Shown: positions 31,763 through 41,038 of the stretch, piece by piece | How the letters are laid out: every line of letters starts with the position of its first letter | How positions within the stretch are numbered: position 1 is the first letter of the stretch | Source of the DNA: Terriglobus roseus | Lineage (GTDB): Bacteria; Acidobacteriota; Terriglobia; Terriglobales; Acidobacteriaceae | Length of the DNA stretch: 64,000 nt | Assembly: GCF_900102185.1 (NCBI RefSeq) | Contig: NZ_LT629690.1 | Span: forward strand, 4,650,001-4,714,000 | Reading direction: 5' to 3' | Translations under genes and position numbers: made by a program | The notes under the pieces: model-generated | Told to the model about the DNA's origin: nothing | The model's database searches: none | What the model saw: only the letters and a program-made list of their open reading frames with translations

Positions 31763-34744
31763 ATGGCAGACGATCAGAACCAGCTTCCCCTCGGCTCAAA
31801 CGGCGGTAACAACCCCGAAGAAAACGCGAAGACGCCAGACACCGCACCAGCAGGTTCAGGAGGCGACGGCGGCAACACGCCCACCGGCCCCGGCGCAGCG
31901 TTCATGATCCCCATCAACATTGAAGAAGAGATGCGGCGGTCGTATCTCGACTACTCCATGTCCGTCATCATCGGCCGCGCTCTCCCTGACGTCCGCGACG
32001 GCTTGAAGCCCGTGCATCGCCGCATCCTGTACGCAATGCAGGAGATGGGGCTCCAGAGCAACAAAAAGTACACCAAGTGCGCCAAGGTCGTCGGCCACGC
32101 CATGGGTAACTACCACCCGCACGGCGACTCCGCCATCTACGACGCCATGGTCCGTCTCGCCCAGCCCTTCTCCATGCGCTATCCGCTGGTCGACGGCCAG
32201 GGCAACTTCGGCTCCGTCGACGGCGATCCACCGGCCGCCATGCGTTACACCGAAGCCCGCATGATGAAGATCACCGGCGAAATGCTCGCCGACATCGACA
32301 TGGACACCGTCGACTTCACCCCGAACTACGACGAATCCACGCTCGAGCCCACAGTTCTCCCCGCGCGCTTCCCGAACCTCATCGTCAACGGTTCTTCGGG
32401 CATCGCCGTCGGCATGGCGACCAACATTCCGCCGCACAACCTCACCGAGATCATCAACGCCACCATCACGCTGGTGAACAACCCCACACAGGGCCCGGCT
32501 GCTGATCTCGACGCCGTACTCGAACACGTGCAGGGTCCCGATTTCCCCACCGGCGGCTTCATCTTCGGCAAGCGCAACATCCGCGAGTCCTACCGCACCG
32601 GCCGCGGTCGCTACCTCATGCGCGCCAAGTGCTCCACGGAAGAGCTCAAGGGTGGTCGCGAGTCCATCATCGTCAGCGAGATCCCGTACCAGGTCAACAA
32701 GAACAACCTCATCAAGCGCATCGCAGAGCTCGTCACCGACAAGGTCATCGACGACATCTCCGACGTCCGCGACGAGTCCGACCGCGACGGCATGCGTATC
32801 GTCATCGAACTCAAGCGTGGCGCGCAGCCTGAGATCGTGCTCAACCAGCTCTACAAGAACACCTCCATGCAGGAGAGCTTCAGCATGATCTTCCTGGCCG
32901 TGCACAACGGCCAGCCCCGCGAGCTCCCGCTGCCTGAGGCGATCCGTGCCTTCATCGAGCACCGTATCGAAGTGGTCCGCCGCCGCACCGCCTTCCTCCT
33001 CGGCAAGGCCCGCGAGCGCGAACACACCTTGCTCGGTCTGCAGATCGCGCTTGACCACCTCGACACCGTCATCCGCATCATCCGCAACAGCAGCAACCGT
33101 GCCGACGCCCGCGAGAACCTCTTCGCATACTTCAGCGGCAAGAAGATCAACCTGCGCGGCACCGAACTCGCAGGCGTCACGCTCGATCCCGCAAAGTACG
33201 GCATCGACTCCGCTCTGCTGCCCGCTGCACCCGCAGGCTCCGCGCTCTCCGGCACGCTCATCCTCAGCTACCGCCAGATCGACGCCATCCTCGAACTGCA
33301 GCTCTACCGCCTCACCCAGCTCTCCATCGACGAGCTCCTCAACGAACTCGCCAAGGTCCGCGAAAACATCGCCGAATACGAGTCCATCCTGGCCTCTGAG
33401 AAGAAGCTGCGCCGCGTCATCGTCAAGGAACTCGAAGAAGTCCGCGACAAGTACGGCGACGTACGCCGCACGCAGATCGTCGACGAAACGGCCGAACTGC
33501 AGCTCGAAGACCTCATCGCAGACGAGCAGGTCGCCGTCACCGTCTCGCACTCCGGCTACCTCAAGCGCACGCCCATCTCCACCTACCGCCAGCAGCGTCG
33601 TGGAGGCACGGGCCGCCTCGGCATGAAGACCCGCGAAGAAGACTTCGTGGCCTCGCTCATCGTCGACAGCACACACGCCTATCTGCTCTTCTTCACCAAC
33701 ACCGGCCGCGTCTTCTGGATGAAGATTTATGAAATCCCAGACGTAGGCGCCGCAGGCAAGGGCAAGCACATGGCCTCCATGCTCGCGCTCCAACCCGGCG
33801 AAAAAATCGTCAATTACCTCGCCGTGCGCAACCTCAAAGAAGAGGGCAAATACGTCTTCTTCGCCACGCGCGACGGCATCGTCAAAAAGACACCGCTCAC
33901 TGACTTCAGCAACGTCATGGCCCGCGGCATCATCGCCATCAACATCGACAAGGAAGACGAACTCATCGGCGTCCGCATCACCTCCGGCGACGACGTGGTC
34001 TTCCTCGCCACCCGCGAAGGCATGGCCATCCGCTTCGAAGAAAAGTACGACCCTGAAAAGTCGGGCGGCCTCCGTCCCATGGGCCGTAACGCTGGCGGCA
34101 ACAAGGGCATCACCCTCAAGAAGGGCGACTACGTCATCGGCGTCGCCGTCACACCGTCTGAGGACTCGCGCAACCGCAAGCGCCTCGAACTCGCCGCAAA
34201 GTTTGACGCTGCCAACCCGCCTAAGTCCGGCAAGCCCACCATGGCAGACCAGGTGAAGCAGGCCATCGACGAGCTGCAAAAGGCCAAGGGCAACGTCCCC
34301 CTCGAACTCGAAGGCGACCCCAACGAGAACGTGGTCGAAGCCGCCGCGCCAGAAGAACACGCAGGCCGCCTCGAAGCGCTCGACAAGGAAATCGGCATCA
34401 CCCCCTGCCTCATCCTCACCGTCAGTGAGAATGGCTTCGGCAAGCGGACTGACGTCGATGCATACCGCCTCCAGTCACGCGGCGGCAAGGGCGTCATCAA
34501 CATGCGCACCACGCCAAAGATCGGCAAGGTAAGCAGCATCCAGCTCGTCGATGAAACAACCGAACTCATGGTCATCAGCCAGTTCGGCAAGATCATCCGC
34601 ATCGACACCAAGAGCATCCGCGCCGCAGGCCGAGCCACCATGGGCGTAAAGCTCCTCGACCTCGACGACGCAGACAAGGTAGCCGCTGCCGTAACCATCC
34701 CCAACGAAGAAAAGAACGAAGAAGAAAAACCGCTCGTGCAGTAA
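31763..34744 (+). CDS. gyrA: DNA gyrase subunit A
   Basis: A 993-residue GyrA, longer than the usual 840-880. The breakage-reunion domain has the catalytic Tyr162 ([10 protein letters not shown]). The quinolone-determining region [10 protein letters not shown] keeps Ser123 and Asp127 (E. coli 83 and 87), so no classical resistance substitution is present. The GyrA box QRRGGTG lies at about residue 612. Two features explain the length: a 40-residue low-complexity N-terminal extension rich in Gly, Pro and Asn, and an inserted charged helical segment (about 800-875) within the C-terminal beta-pinwheel. No gyrB nearby. A strong terminator follows. Confidence 0.97.
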   Translation: MADDQNQLPLGSNGGNNPEENAKTPDTAPAGSGGDGGNTPTGPGAAFMIPINIEEEMRRSYLDYSMSVIIGRALPDVRDGLKPVHRRILYAMQEMGLQSNKKYTKCAKVVGHAMGNYHPHGDSAIYDAMVRLAQPFSMRYPLVDGQGNFGSVDGDPPAAMRYTEARMMKITGEMLADIDMDTVDFTPNYDESTLEPTVLPARFPNLIVNGSSGIAVGMATNIPPHNLTEIINATITLVNNPTQGPAADLDAVLEHVQGPDFPTGGFIFGKRNIRESYRTGRGRYLMRAKCSTEELKGGRESIIVSEIPYQVNKNNLIKRIAELVTDKVIDDISDVRDESDRDGMRIVIELKRGAQPEIVLNQLYKNTSMQESFSMIFLAVHNGQPRELPLPEAIRAFIEHRIEVVRRRTAFLLGKAREREHTLLGLQIALDHLDTVIRIIRNSSNRADARENLFAYFSGKKINLRGTELAGVTLDPAKYGIDSALLPAAPAGSALSGTLILSYRQIDAILELQLYRLTQLSIDELLNELAKVRENIAEYESILASEKKLRRVIVKELEEVRDKYGDVRRTQIVDETAELQLEDLIADEQVAVTVSHSGYLKRTPISTYRQQRRGGTGRLGMKTREEDFVASLIVDSTHAYLLFFTNTGRVFWMKIYEIPDVGAAGKGKHMASMLALQPGEKIVNYLAVRNLKEEGKYVFFATRDGIVKKTPLTDFSNVMARGIIAINIDKEDELIGVRITSGDDVVFLATREGMAIRFEEKYDPEKSGGLRPMGRNAGGNKGITLKKGDYVIGVAVTPSEDSRNRKRLELAAKFDAANPPKSGKPTMADQVKQAIDELQKAKGNVPLELEGDPNENVVEAAAPEEHAGRLEALDKEIGITPCLILTVSENGFGKRTDVDAYRLQSRGGKGVINMRTTPKIGKVSSIQLVDETTELMVISQFGKIIRIDTKSIRAAGRATMGVKLLDLDDADKVAAAVTIPNEEKNEEEKPLVQ

Positions 34745-34758
34745 GTGTTTCTGAAACA

Positions 34759-34798
34759 GCAAAGAGGCCCGCTGCTCTTATGCAGCGGGCCTCTTTGC
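34759..34798. terminator. Terminator after gyrA
   Basis: GCAAAGAGGCCCGCTGC pairs perfectly over 17 bp with its complement around loop TCTTAT. The stem ends in CTCTTTGC and also serves the convergent poxB-like gene. Confidence 0.88.
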
Positions 34799-34830
34799 AT
34801 GGTTCGCTTCAGCATGTGCAAGAGCGATTT

Positions 34831-36570
34831 CTAATCGCCCAAAATCTTATCCAGCAGGTTTGTCTTCGCCAAATCGATGACTTCATCGCCACGTCCGTTG
34901 AGTACTGCCTTCGACAGATAGAGTCCGAATCCCAACGCTTGCTGCGCGGTGATCGTCGGTGGCATGGAGAGTGTTCGCCTCGCGGTCTGTACGTCCACCA
35001 GTGCAGGGCCCGGGTATGAAAATGCTTTGTCCAATGCAGGGCGCAACTGTTCTGGTTGCTCCACGCGAACGCCAAGTAGACCGCAGGCATTCGCAACAGC
35101 CGAGAAGTCAGGATTCTGCAGATCGGTGCCGAATGGCACAATACCCGCCGCCATCATCTCTGTTTCGACAAACGCGAGAGAGTGGTTGTTGAAGACGATG
35201 ATCTTCACCGGAAGTTTGTTCTGTACGGCGGTCAGCAGTTCGCCCATCAGCATCGCTAGACCGCCATCGCCGGACATCGAGATTACCTGTCGTCCTGGAA
35301 ACGCTGCCTGCGCTCCTATGGCCTGCGGCAGCGCGCATGCCATCGTGCCATGCAACCACGAGCCCAGCAGACGGCGCTTGCCATTGAATTTCAGATAGCG
35401 CGCAGCCCAGATGCTTGGCGTGCCAACATCCACTGTGAACACGGCGTCGTCTGTTGCCATCTCGTTCAGCACTTTCGCCACGAACTCTGGATGCAACGGT
35501 GACGTTCCCGGCTTACCCACAGCAAGTTCATCCAGATCTTTGCGGGCATCTTTGTAATGTCCCAGGCTACTTGTCAGATGCGACGAGTCCTTTTTCTTCG
35601 CGTCAAGCAGCGGCAGCAGCGCCTCAATGGTTTCCTTCACCGTGCCGATGAGCCCAACGTCCACAGGCGTGCGACGACCAATCTGTTCGCCGCGTACGTC
35701 TACCTGTATCTTCTTTGCGTCTTCGGGATAGAACTGGGTATAGGGAAAGTCCGTACCCAGTGCAAGCAATGCGTCACAACGCTTCATCGCGCGGTAGCCC
35801 GACGAAAAGCCGAGCAATCCGGTCATGCCAACATCGTAAGGATTGTCGTATTCAACAAACTCTTTGCCGCGTAGCGCATGGACAATCGGTGACTGCAGCT
35901 GCTCCGCCAGCGCCAACAGTTCCTTATGGGCGCCTTCGCATCCGGCGCCGGCCAGAATGGTAACGCGCCGTGCATCGAGAAGAATCTCGGCAGCCTTCTG
36001 CAAACTCTCCGCACTTGGTACAACACGTGCGTTATTCCGTGTAAAGCCCAGTGCGTGTGCCGCTGTTGTGGCCTCTGCTAATGCAATATTGCCAGGCAGA
36101 ACCACCACTGCCACACCGCGTTGTGCAATCGCCGTGCGCATTGCAATGCCCAGCACTCGTGATAACTGATCCGCCTCGTTTACTTCGCCGATGTAGTGGC
36201 TGCATTCCTTAAAGAGATGCATCGGCGAAGTTTCCTGAAAATAACCCGTGCCGATTTCGACTGTAGGTATTTGTGCAGCCAGAGCGAGCACTGGAACACG
36301 GCTGCGATGGGCATCGTAAAGCCCATTGATAAAGTGCAGGTTCCCAGGACCACAGCTTCCTGCACAAACGGTGATCTCGCCGGTCAGATGGGCTTCGGCA
36401 CCTGCTGCAAAAGCGGCGGCCTCCTCGTTGCGCACATGCACCCAGTGAATGTCATTGCGCTTGCGGATGGTGTCGGTGATCGCATTCAGCGAGTCCCCCG
36501 GTAGCCCATACACGCGTTTCACACTCGCTTGAACAAGCGTCTCAATAAGAACTTCAGCTACATTCGCCAT
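34831..36570 (-). CDS. poxB: Pyruvate oxidase/dehydrogenase (PoxB-like, ThDP-dependent)
   Basis: A 579-residue thiamine-diphosphate enzyme. N-terminal domain: VYGLPGDSLNAITD and the catalytic Glu in HVRNEEAAAFAAGAEA. Central FAD-type domain at about 190-330. The C-terminal ThDP motif GDGGLAMLMGELLTAVQNKLPVKIIVFNN binds Mg-ThDP. This order and the GSCGPGNLHFINGLYDAHRSRVPVLA block fit pyruvate:quinone oxidoreductase (PoxB) or pyruvate oxidase, which decarboxylate pyruvate to acetate or acetyl phosphate. Acetolactate synthase is less likely because the regulatory partner is absent. PoxB-like assignment is by pattern. Confidence 0.87.
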   Translation of the reverse strand: MANVAEVLIETLVQASVKRVYGLPGDSLNAITDTIRKRNDIHWVHVRNEEAAAFAAGAEAHLTGEITVCAGSCGPGNLHFINGLYDAHRSRVPVLALAAQIPTVEIGTGYFQETSPMHLFKECSHYIGEVNEADQLSRVLGIAMRTAIAQRGVAVVVLPGNIALAEATTAAHALGFTRNNARVVPSAESLQKAAEILLDARRVTILAGAGCEGAHKELLALAEQLQSPIVHALRGKEFVEYDNPYDVGMTGLLGFSSGYRAMKRCDALLALGTDFPYTQFYPEDAKKIQVDVRGEQIGRRTPVDVGLIGTVKETIEALLPLLDAKKKDSSHLTSSLGHYKDARKDLDELAVGKPGTSPLHPEFVAKVLNEMATDDAVFTVDVGTPSIWAARYLKFNGKRRLLGSWLHGTMACALPQAIGAQAAFPGRQVISMSGDGGLAMLMGELLTAVQNKLPVKIIVFNNHSLAFVETEMMAAGIVPFGTDLQNPDFSAVANACGLLGVRVEQPEQLRPALDKAFSYPGPALVDVQTARRTLSMPPTITAQQALGFGLYLSKAVLNGRGDEVIDLAKTNLLDKILGD

Positions 36571-36663
36571 GCAATGTTCACCTGCACGCTTGGATGCAAG
36601 GTGTGGGTGCAGTGATTGTGTTTAGTAGCGTTAGATCGAGACAACAAGCTGCGCGTCATTTGA

Positions 36664-36683
36664 AACCCCACGCTTAGTGGGTT
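36664..36683 (-). terminator. Possible terminator after the zinc-ribbon membrane protein
   Basis: AACCCCAC and GTGGGTT pair with one bulged C around GCTTA. On the minus strand it is followed by TTCAAAT, a weak T tract. Confidence 0.4.
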
Positions 36684-36688
36684 AGACG

Positions 36689-37408
36689 TTAAGCCGTAAC
36701 AGAAAACGGCCCGTCCAAATCCACCTTCGGCTTAGCCAAGGCCTTCCATGCGTACTGCATGCCCCAGAACAGAATCAGCAATCCCAGCGCGCCGCTGCCG
36801 AATGACGTGAATAACTCGAGGAACGGCGAGATCAGCCCAAGTCCAAGCAGAAACGCGGCGGCGTAAATGTAGCCGTGATCCTCGGACTTATCCGCTGCCT
36901 TTGCGCTAGGGGATTCCTTCTTAGTCTGGTTTGCGCTCTGGGTGACGTTCGTCTTGGCTCGCGAATCCTTTGCGACCTGGTGCATTACCAGTGGAATAAA
37001 CGCTGTGGACACGGCAGCGTAAGTCAGCAACACAGCCGCCCACTGATACCTGCGGCCACGCACACCGCCTGACCCGCGCAACATCGCGCGTCCAATCAGC
37101 CAGCCCACACCAATCGCCGCAAACCCAATCTCAATGCCGGTGATGATCTCGAAAGCGGCATAGGCAATCATGCCCAGGATGGCCGCTGGAATCCCCCACA
37201 GCAGCGCCTGCGTAAACGCCTTGTGCGTGTCCGCCGAAAAGGCTTGCTGCACATTCTCCACGCATACACCGCAACTCATCCGGTTCTGCAGCTTGAAGTA
37301 CTCCGTCTCTAACCCACGACCGCAATAGCTGCACTGCTCCTGCTGCTTCTGCTCATCACCGGGAAACTGCACACGAGAAAAATCCACCACAGGCGGCGCA
37401 GGCGTAGC
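36689..37408 (-). CDS. Zinc-ribbon membrane protein
   Basis: From ATG 37408 (GAGG nine bases before) the protein has 239 residues. The N-terminal part holds CSYCGRGL...MSCGVC, a four-cysteine zinc ribbon. Hydrophobic segments follow at about 62-82, 86-108 and 118-142, and two more close the protein at about 185-225. A Lys/Ser-rich loop (145-175) separates them. This looks like a bacterial zinc-ribbon plus membrane-span architecture of unknown function. It stands alone between poxB and the rightward 37639 gene. Confidence 0.75.
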   Translation of the reverse strand, partial: ATPAPPVVDFSRVQFPGDEQKQQEQCSYCGRGLETEYFKLQNRMSCGVCVENVQQAFSADTHKAFTQALLWGIPAAILGMIAYAAFEIITGIEIGFAAIGVGWLIGRAMLRGSGGVRGRRYQWAAVLLTYAAVSTAFIPLVMHQVAKDSRAKTNVTQSANQTKKESPSAKAADKSEDHGYIYAAAFLLGLGLISPFLELFTSFGSGALGLLILFWGMQYAWKALAKPKVDLDGPFSVTA

Positions 37409-37638
37409 CATAGAACAAAACCTCAAGAAGGGAGTGCGCCAATTCTAACCAAGCCCCAACCCACACACCACCAAAACACAAAGCCGCACTCCCGAAACGG
37501 GAAGCAACCCTATCGAGTCGCATTCCCTGTTCTTCACGTCTTCGATCAAGAAGTCTCAACGCAGAAAGAAAGAGCCAAAAACTTTCGTTGACGGTTTCCG
37601 CGCGAGTGTTAAACTTCCGCCGTTCCCACGGAGGCAGC

Positions 37639-38043
37639 TTGGCTCGTATCTCATCGCAGATAAAGGCGGCTTGCACGCTGATCTTTTCAGTGGCCACCAG
37701 TGTCTCTACGGGGCTCGCCTCCACGCGTTACTTCGCAAACCCTCAGGGCGAATGGCAGCGGCCAGCCATCATTGCCGCCGTTTTCCTAATTCTCCAGGTA
37801 CTTCTAACGTTCATTGATTCCGCAGAGGACAAAGAACTTGCAGAGTATCGAGCGCAACGGAAAAAAGAGGAGCAACGACGACAAGAGATCGCCGACTTGG
37901 ATCATCAGAGAGCGATAGAAATCGCCAAAGGGAACGTGGAGTACCATAAAAACATCACCACGAAAGCGGTGGAGGCGATCAAGGCCGGTAACTTTACCGA
38001 ATTGGATACGCTGCAAGAAGTGAGGAAAAAGATCGATGGCTAA
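37639..38043 (+). CDS. Two-helix membrane protein with coiled coil
   Basis: The coding frame contains no internal Met. A perfect GGAGG at 37630-37634, four bases before TTG 37639, fixes that TTG as start and gives 134 residues. Two membrane segments (CTLIFSVATSVSTGLAS, and PAIIAAVFLILQVLLTFID) are followed by a strongly charged coiled coil (ELAEYRAQRKKEEQRRQE) and an amphipathic C-terminus. The ATG of the next gene overlaps its stop by eight bases, so they are translationally coupled. The next protein looks ParE/RelE-like, which makes this an atypical toxin-antitoxin partner or an unrelated membrane anchor. Confidence 0.65.
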   Translation: MARISSQIKAACTLIFSVATSVSTGLASTRYFANPQGEWQRPAIIAAVFLILQVLLTFIDSAEDKELAEYRAQRKKEEQRRQEIADLDHQRAIEIAKGNVEYHKNITTKAVEAIKAGNFTELDTLQEVRKKIDG

Positions 38044-38320
38044 TCAACTCTATGTCGATAAGGCCGCAAGCGACCAGCTCGAGTCGTTCTCGGCTCCGGA
38101 ACAGCGCGCCGTCGTGGAGACTCTTGAACGTCTGTCCTCCGATCCCCTTGGCAACAGTACGGAAGTGCCGCAAACCGACGACCTGCGTGTGGCTGTGGCG
38201 GATAACATTGGCATCGTGTTTAGCTACCAGAAAGCCAAACGGTCCGTAATCGTTACCGGTTTTGAAGAGCTCCCCCCCATCTCTCCTCAAGAGAAGAAAT
38301 TCAAAATCGCCGCTGCCTAA
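38036..38320 (+). CDS. Possible ParE/RelE-like toxin-fold protein (94 aa)
   Basis: It overlaps the preceding gene (ATGGCTAA). The helix pair AASDQLESFSAPEQRAVVETLERLSSDPLG is followed by a strand-rich DDLRVAVADNIGIVFSYQKAKRSVIVTGFEEL. The order matches the RelE/ParE fold, in which a 'hLR..v.d..RviF' strand precedes the final 'i.V..i..H'. Key catalytic residues of RelE are not evident, and ParE-type members lack them anyway. An antitoxin with a DNA-binding domain is not seen; the upstream partner is membrane-bound. Assignment tentative. Confidence 0.45.
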   Translation: MANQLYVDKAASDQLESFSAPEQRAVVETLERLSSDPLGNSTEVPQTDDLRVAVADNIGIVFSYQKAKRSVIVTGFEELPPISPQEKKFKIAAA

Positions 38321-38669
38321 TTCTCCTAAGGTTTGCTTGATACCCCGTCCTCTCTTTTGAGGGCCTCGTTCTCTTGCTTAGCACCGCTCTCTCGAACAGA
38401 ACCAAGCAAGCGCCAAAGGCGCGCCAAGATATTAGCCTAGGCCGAAGGCCTAGGTACGCCCACCCCACAAAAACAAAGCGCGGCCCAAGCAGCCAGCAGG
38501 AGTAAACCGCATCGCGCCGCGCCCCACAGAACCCCGCGGCTGGCCGCGCAGCGCCGAGAACGGCACGAAGTGCTGTCAACCCCAAGACACCCCATCCATC
38601 CCAATAAACCCATCCCCAACAACCACTTAAAAGCCAAACTTTGTTGGCATGATCATCCCACCAGACTTT
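38321..38669. other. Intergenic region with short palindromes
   Basis: No supported gene in 350 bp. It contains CGCC-AAA-GGCG (38411-38421) and a perfect CCTAGGCC-GAA-GGCCTAGG hairpin (38436-38454), then C/A-rich DNA. A composite repeat begins at its right end. Confidence 0.6.
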
Positions 38670-38838
38670 CTAAAATAAGAAAGAGCCCAAAACCGAACCG
38701 CCCACCAAACCGTTAAGTCCTTTGGAAAGACGATTTTGCCTCTAACCTCAATAGAAAGACGATTTTAGAGACACCAAAACCGCAACTCCAATAGAAAGAC
38801 GATTTTGCAAAAACAGGGGGGAGGGGGGAGGGGTACCC
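38670..38838. repeat. Composite intergenic repeat, copy A (three 13-mers plus G tract)
   Basis: GAAAGACGATTTT occurs at 38725-38737, 38754-38766 and 38794-38806 (start-to-start 29 and 40 bp). Nine bases later a G6-A-G6-A-G4 tract (38816-38833) ends in TACCC. A CTAAAATA box begins the unit 55 bp before the first 13-mer. The same order and the same 29/40/9 spacing occur at 55883-56051. It lies between the ParE-like gene and the mechanosensitive channel gene. I know of no named family with this layout. Confidence 0.8.
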
Positions 38839-38926
38839 ACCCTGCCGGAATCCGCCGCCTGCTCTCAACCCACCGCAAACTCGCTTCTAAGAGGGAAGAT
38901 TTGCAAATCCTTCAGCGGGAGCGCCG

Positions 38927-40033
38927 ATGCGCCTGGGAATCTTTCATGTCTGGCACGGTTGGTTCGTACCCTTCTTCGTCCTCTGCGCAGCGGTAGCGTT
39001 TTCCAACGCCTTCCACTGGCTCGTCTTCCGGTTCGTCCGTAAGGAGGAGGACAAGCAGAACCCACGATTCTCCGTCGGCCTGGGACTGCAACAGCACCTC
39101 GGCAAACCAGCGCGGGCAATCTTCCTCATCACCTGCCTGTTCTTCGTCCTCCCCTTCGTCCCGGTTCCCGAGAACATCCACGCCATCCTCCGTGAGATCC
39201 TCGCACTCGCCATGGTGTCCTCAATGGGCTGGTTCGCGGTCGGCACGGTCTATGTCGTGCAGAGCATCCTCTACCGCCGCTATGACGTCACGCTGGAGAA
39301 CAACGTAGACGCGCGCCGCTTCCGCACCCAGTTCCAACTCCTCCGCCGCGTCATCGTAGCCTTCATCATCGTCATCACCATCGCGGCCTGCGCCTACACC
39401 TTCCACGACGACCGCCTCTGGCGCGCCGGCACCGGCTTGCTAGCCTCCGCAGGCCTCGCCTCACTGGTACTAGCAGGTGCCGCCAAGTCCACCGTGGGCA
39501 ACTTCCTGGCCGGCATGCAGATCGCCTTGACACAACCCATCCGTATCGACGACGTGGTTGTAGTAGCAGGGGAGTGGGGCCGTATCGAAGAAATCAATTC
39601 AGCATATGTCGTGATCAAGATCTGGGACCTTCGCCGCCTCATCGTTCCCTTGAGCTGGTTCATCGAGAACAGCTTTGCCAACTGGACGCGCGAATCCGCG
39701 GACATTCTCGGCACTGCCTTCCTCTATCTCGATTACTCAGTCCCCGTCGATCCACTGCGCGCCAAGCTGAACGACATCGCGCGTAACGCCAAGCAATGGG
39801 ATGGCAAAGTCGTCGGCCTGCAAGTAACCGACCTCCGCGAACACACCATGGAACTCCGCTGCCTCGTCAGCAGCCGCAACAGCAGCGAGAACTTCGACCT
39901 CCGCTGCATCATCCGCGAGGAGATGATGAAGTACGTCCGCGAGAACTACCCCGACGCCTTCCCGACAGCCCGCTTCCTGGCCCGCCCAAAGGACCAACCC
40001 AGCCAGTTCGAGATACCCGCGCAGCCCGTATGA
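38927..40033 (+). CDS. MscS-family mechanosensitive channel
   Basis: A 368-residue membrane protein with GGAG five bases before the ATG. Four or more membrane helices occupy about 12-160. The pore helix and beta domain follow in MscS order: GLLASAGLASLVLAGAAKSTVGNFLAGMQIALTQPIRIDDVVVVAGEWGRIEEI. The C-terminal alpha/beta domain is at about 265-350. It would open under membrane tension and release solutes. Single gene; a composite repeat lies just upstream of its promoter region. Confidence 0.92.
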   Translation: MRLGIFHVWHGWFVPFFVLCAAVAFSNAFHWLVFRFVRKEEDKQNPRFSVGLGLQQHLGKPARAIFLITCLFFVLPFVPVPENIHAILREILALAMVSSMGWFAVGTVYVVQSILYRRYDVTLENNVDARRFRTQFQLLRRVIVAFIIVITIAACAYTFHDDRLWRAGTGLLASAGLASLVLAGAAKSTVGNFLAGMQIALTQPIRIDDVVVVAGEWGRIEEINSAYVVIKIWDLRRLIVPLSWFIENSFANWTRESADILGTAFLYLDYSVPVDPLRAKLNDIARNAKQWDGKVVGLQVTDLREHTMELRCLVSSRNSSENFDLRCIIREEMMKYVRENYPDAFPTARFLARPKDQPSQFEIPAQPV

Positions 40034-40036
40034 CTC

Positions 40037-40567
40037 TTACTGTTCCTCAGTAAGGTTCTCGCGGATGTTCTCCGCCACTTGCTCAATGGAGGTTTCCTGG
40101 CTCAGTGCCGCCACATCCCGGTCACGTGCCACGGCATACATCCCAAACTTCTCCGCCATCTCCCGGTTGATCTGTAGCAACGCCGTAGTCTCCTTCTCCG
40201 TCAGCAGCAGCACCTGTAGCATCAGGTGCTCGCGCTCATCGGCCCGGCGCCCCATGCGCTGCTGCCGCATCAAGATGAAACTCGCTAACAGGATCGCCTC
40301 AAGCGCCACAATCGTATCCAGCATCGCGAACGGATAAGGATCAAAGTGCCAGTGCTGAAGCGCATGCAGCGTGTTCCACAGAATCCAAACAGCAAAGAAG
40401 AGCAGGTGCAGAATCACAAAGCGCATGCTCCCCGCAAAGCCAGCGATAGTGTCACCGGCGCGTTCCGCTAGGGTGCGCTTTTCGGCGAACTCCTGTTCGT
40501 GTCGAGCGATCAGGTAAATGTGTTCCTGCACATGTTGATGGGACAAGGCTGTCTGCTGCTCCTGCAT
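40037..40567 (-). CDS. DUF1003 membrane protein
   Basis: A 176-residue protein with the DUF1003 layout: an N-terminal helical part (EHIYLIARHEQEFAEKRTLAERAGDTIAGFAGS), two membrane helices at about 48-66 and 80-101 (FVILHLLFFAVWILWNTL and PYPFAMLDTIVALEAILLASFILM), the FDPYPF turn between them, then a charged coiled coil. The family is widespread and its function unknown. Convergent with the mscS gene, with only three bases between the stops. Confidence 0.88.
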   Translation of the reverse strand: MQEQQTALSHQHVQEHIYLIARHEQEFAEKRTLAERAGDTIAGFAGSMRFVILHLLFFAVWILWNTLHALQHWHFDPYPFAMLDTIVALEAILLASFILMRQQRMGRRADEREHLMLQVLLLTEKETTALLQINREMAEKFGMYAVARDRDVAALSQETSIEQVAENIRENLTEEQ

Positions 40568-40723
40568 ACGACGACTTACAGTCGCCTGTGCAAATGAGAT
40601 GGCAATTCAGTCCACCGCGCCACTGCTGTCAAAGAGATTTCCATATCTGCAGAGACATCCCAGTAGAAGCACTTGCATCCCACACTGCAATGTGGCGGTA
40701 GATAAAACGTTTGAGGTGATGCA

Positions 40724-40879
40724 ATGCTGATCGTTCTTCTGATTGTTCTGCTTCTCGTCTTCGGTGGCGGCGGATATTACATGGGCCCCGGCATTGGATA
40801 TTACGGCGGCGGTGGCATCAGCTTAATTCTGCTGCTGGTAATACTGTGGCTGCTGTTCGGATCGAGCCGCGACATTTAG
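40724..40879 (+). CDS. Small DUF3309-like membrane protein (51 aa)
   Basis: A GAGG ribosome-binding sequence precedes ATG 40724. The 51 residues are two Leu/Ile-rich membrane helices (MLIVLLIVLLLVFGGGG and ISLILLLVILWLLFGSS) joined by a Gly/Tyr turn (GYYMGPGIGYYGGGG), the pattern of the short DUF3309 proteins common in many bacteria. Function unknown. It is too short to be found by length alone, but the ribosome-binding site and composition support it. Confidence 0.75.
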   Translation: MLIVLLIVLLLVFGGGGYYMGPGIGYYGGGGISLILLLVILWLLFGSSRDI

Positions 40880-41038
40880 TCAAATTTGCTTTTGTTGGCG
40901 ACGAGCGCATAAGTGCGCGATCGCCGACGCCAGACGTCCCCTTCGATGGCTAAGCCGCCGCGTTCGAGAGTCTTTGGACAGACAACGGGACAAGCGTAAG
41001 CAATACGCGTGTCCCGTGTTGTGCATCTCATAGTAACG

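Noticed and set aside
31856-34360. An 834-residue open frame antisense to gyrA
   Set aside because: It follows from the codon bias of the GC-rich gyrA gene; it has Asp/Val/Gly-rich composition, no domains and no ribosome-binding site.
38725-38806. Possible CRISPR array from regularly repeated 13-mers
   Set aside because: Repeats are too short, spacing is unequal (29 and 40 bp), linkers are shared between the two copies, and no cas genes are present.
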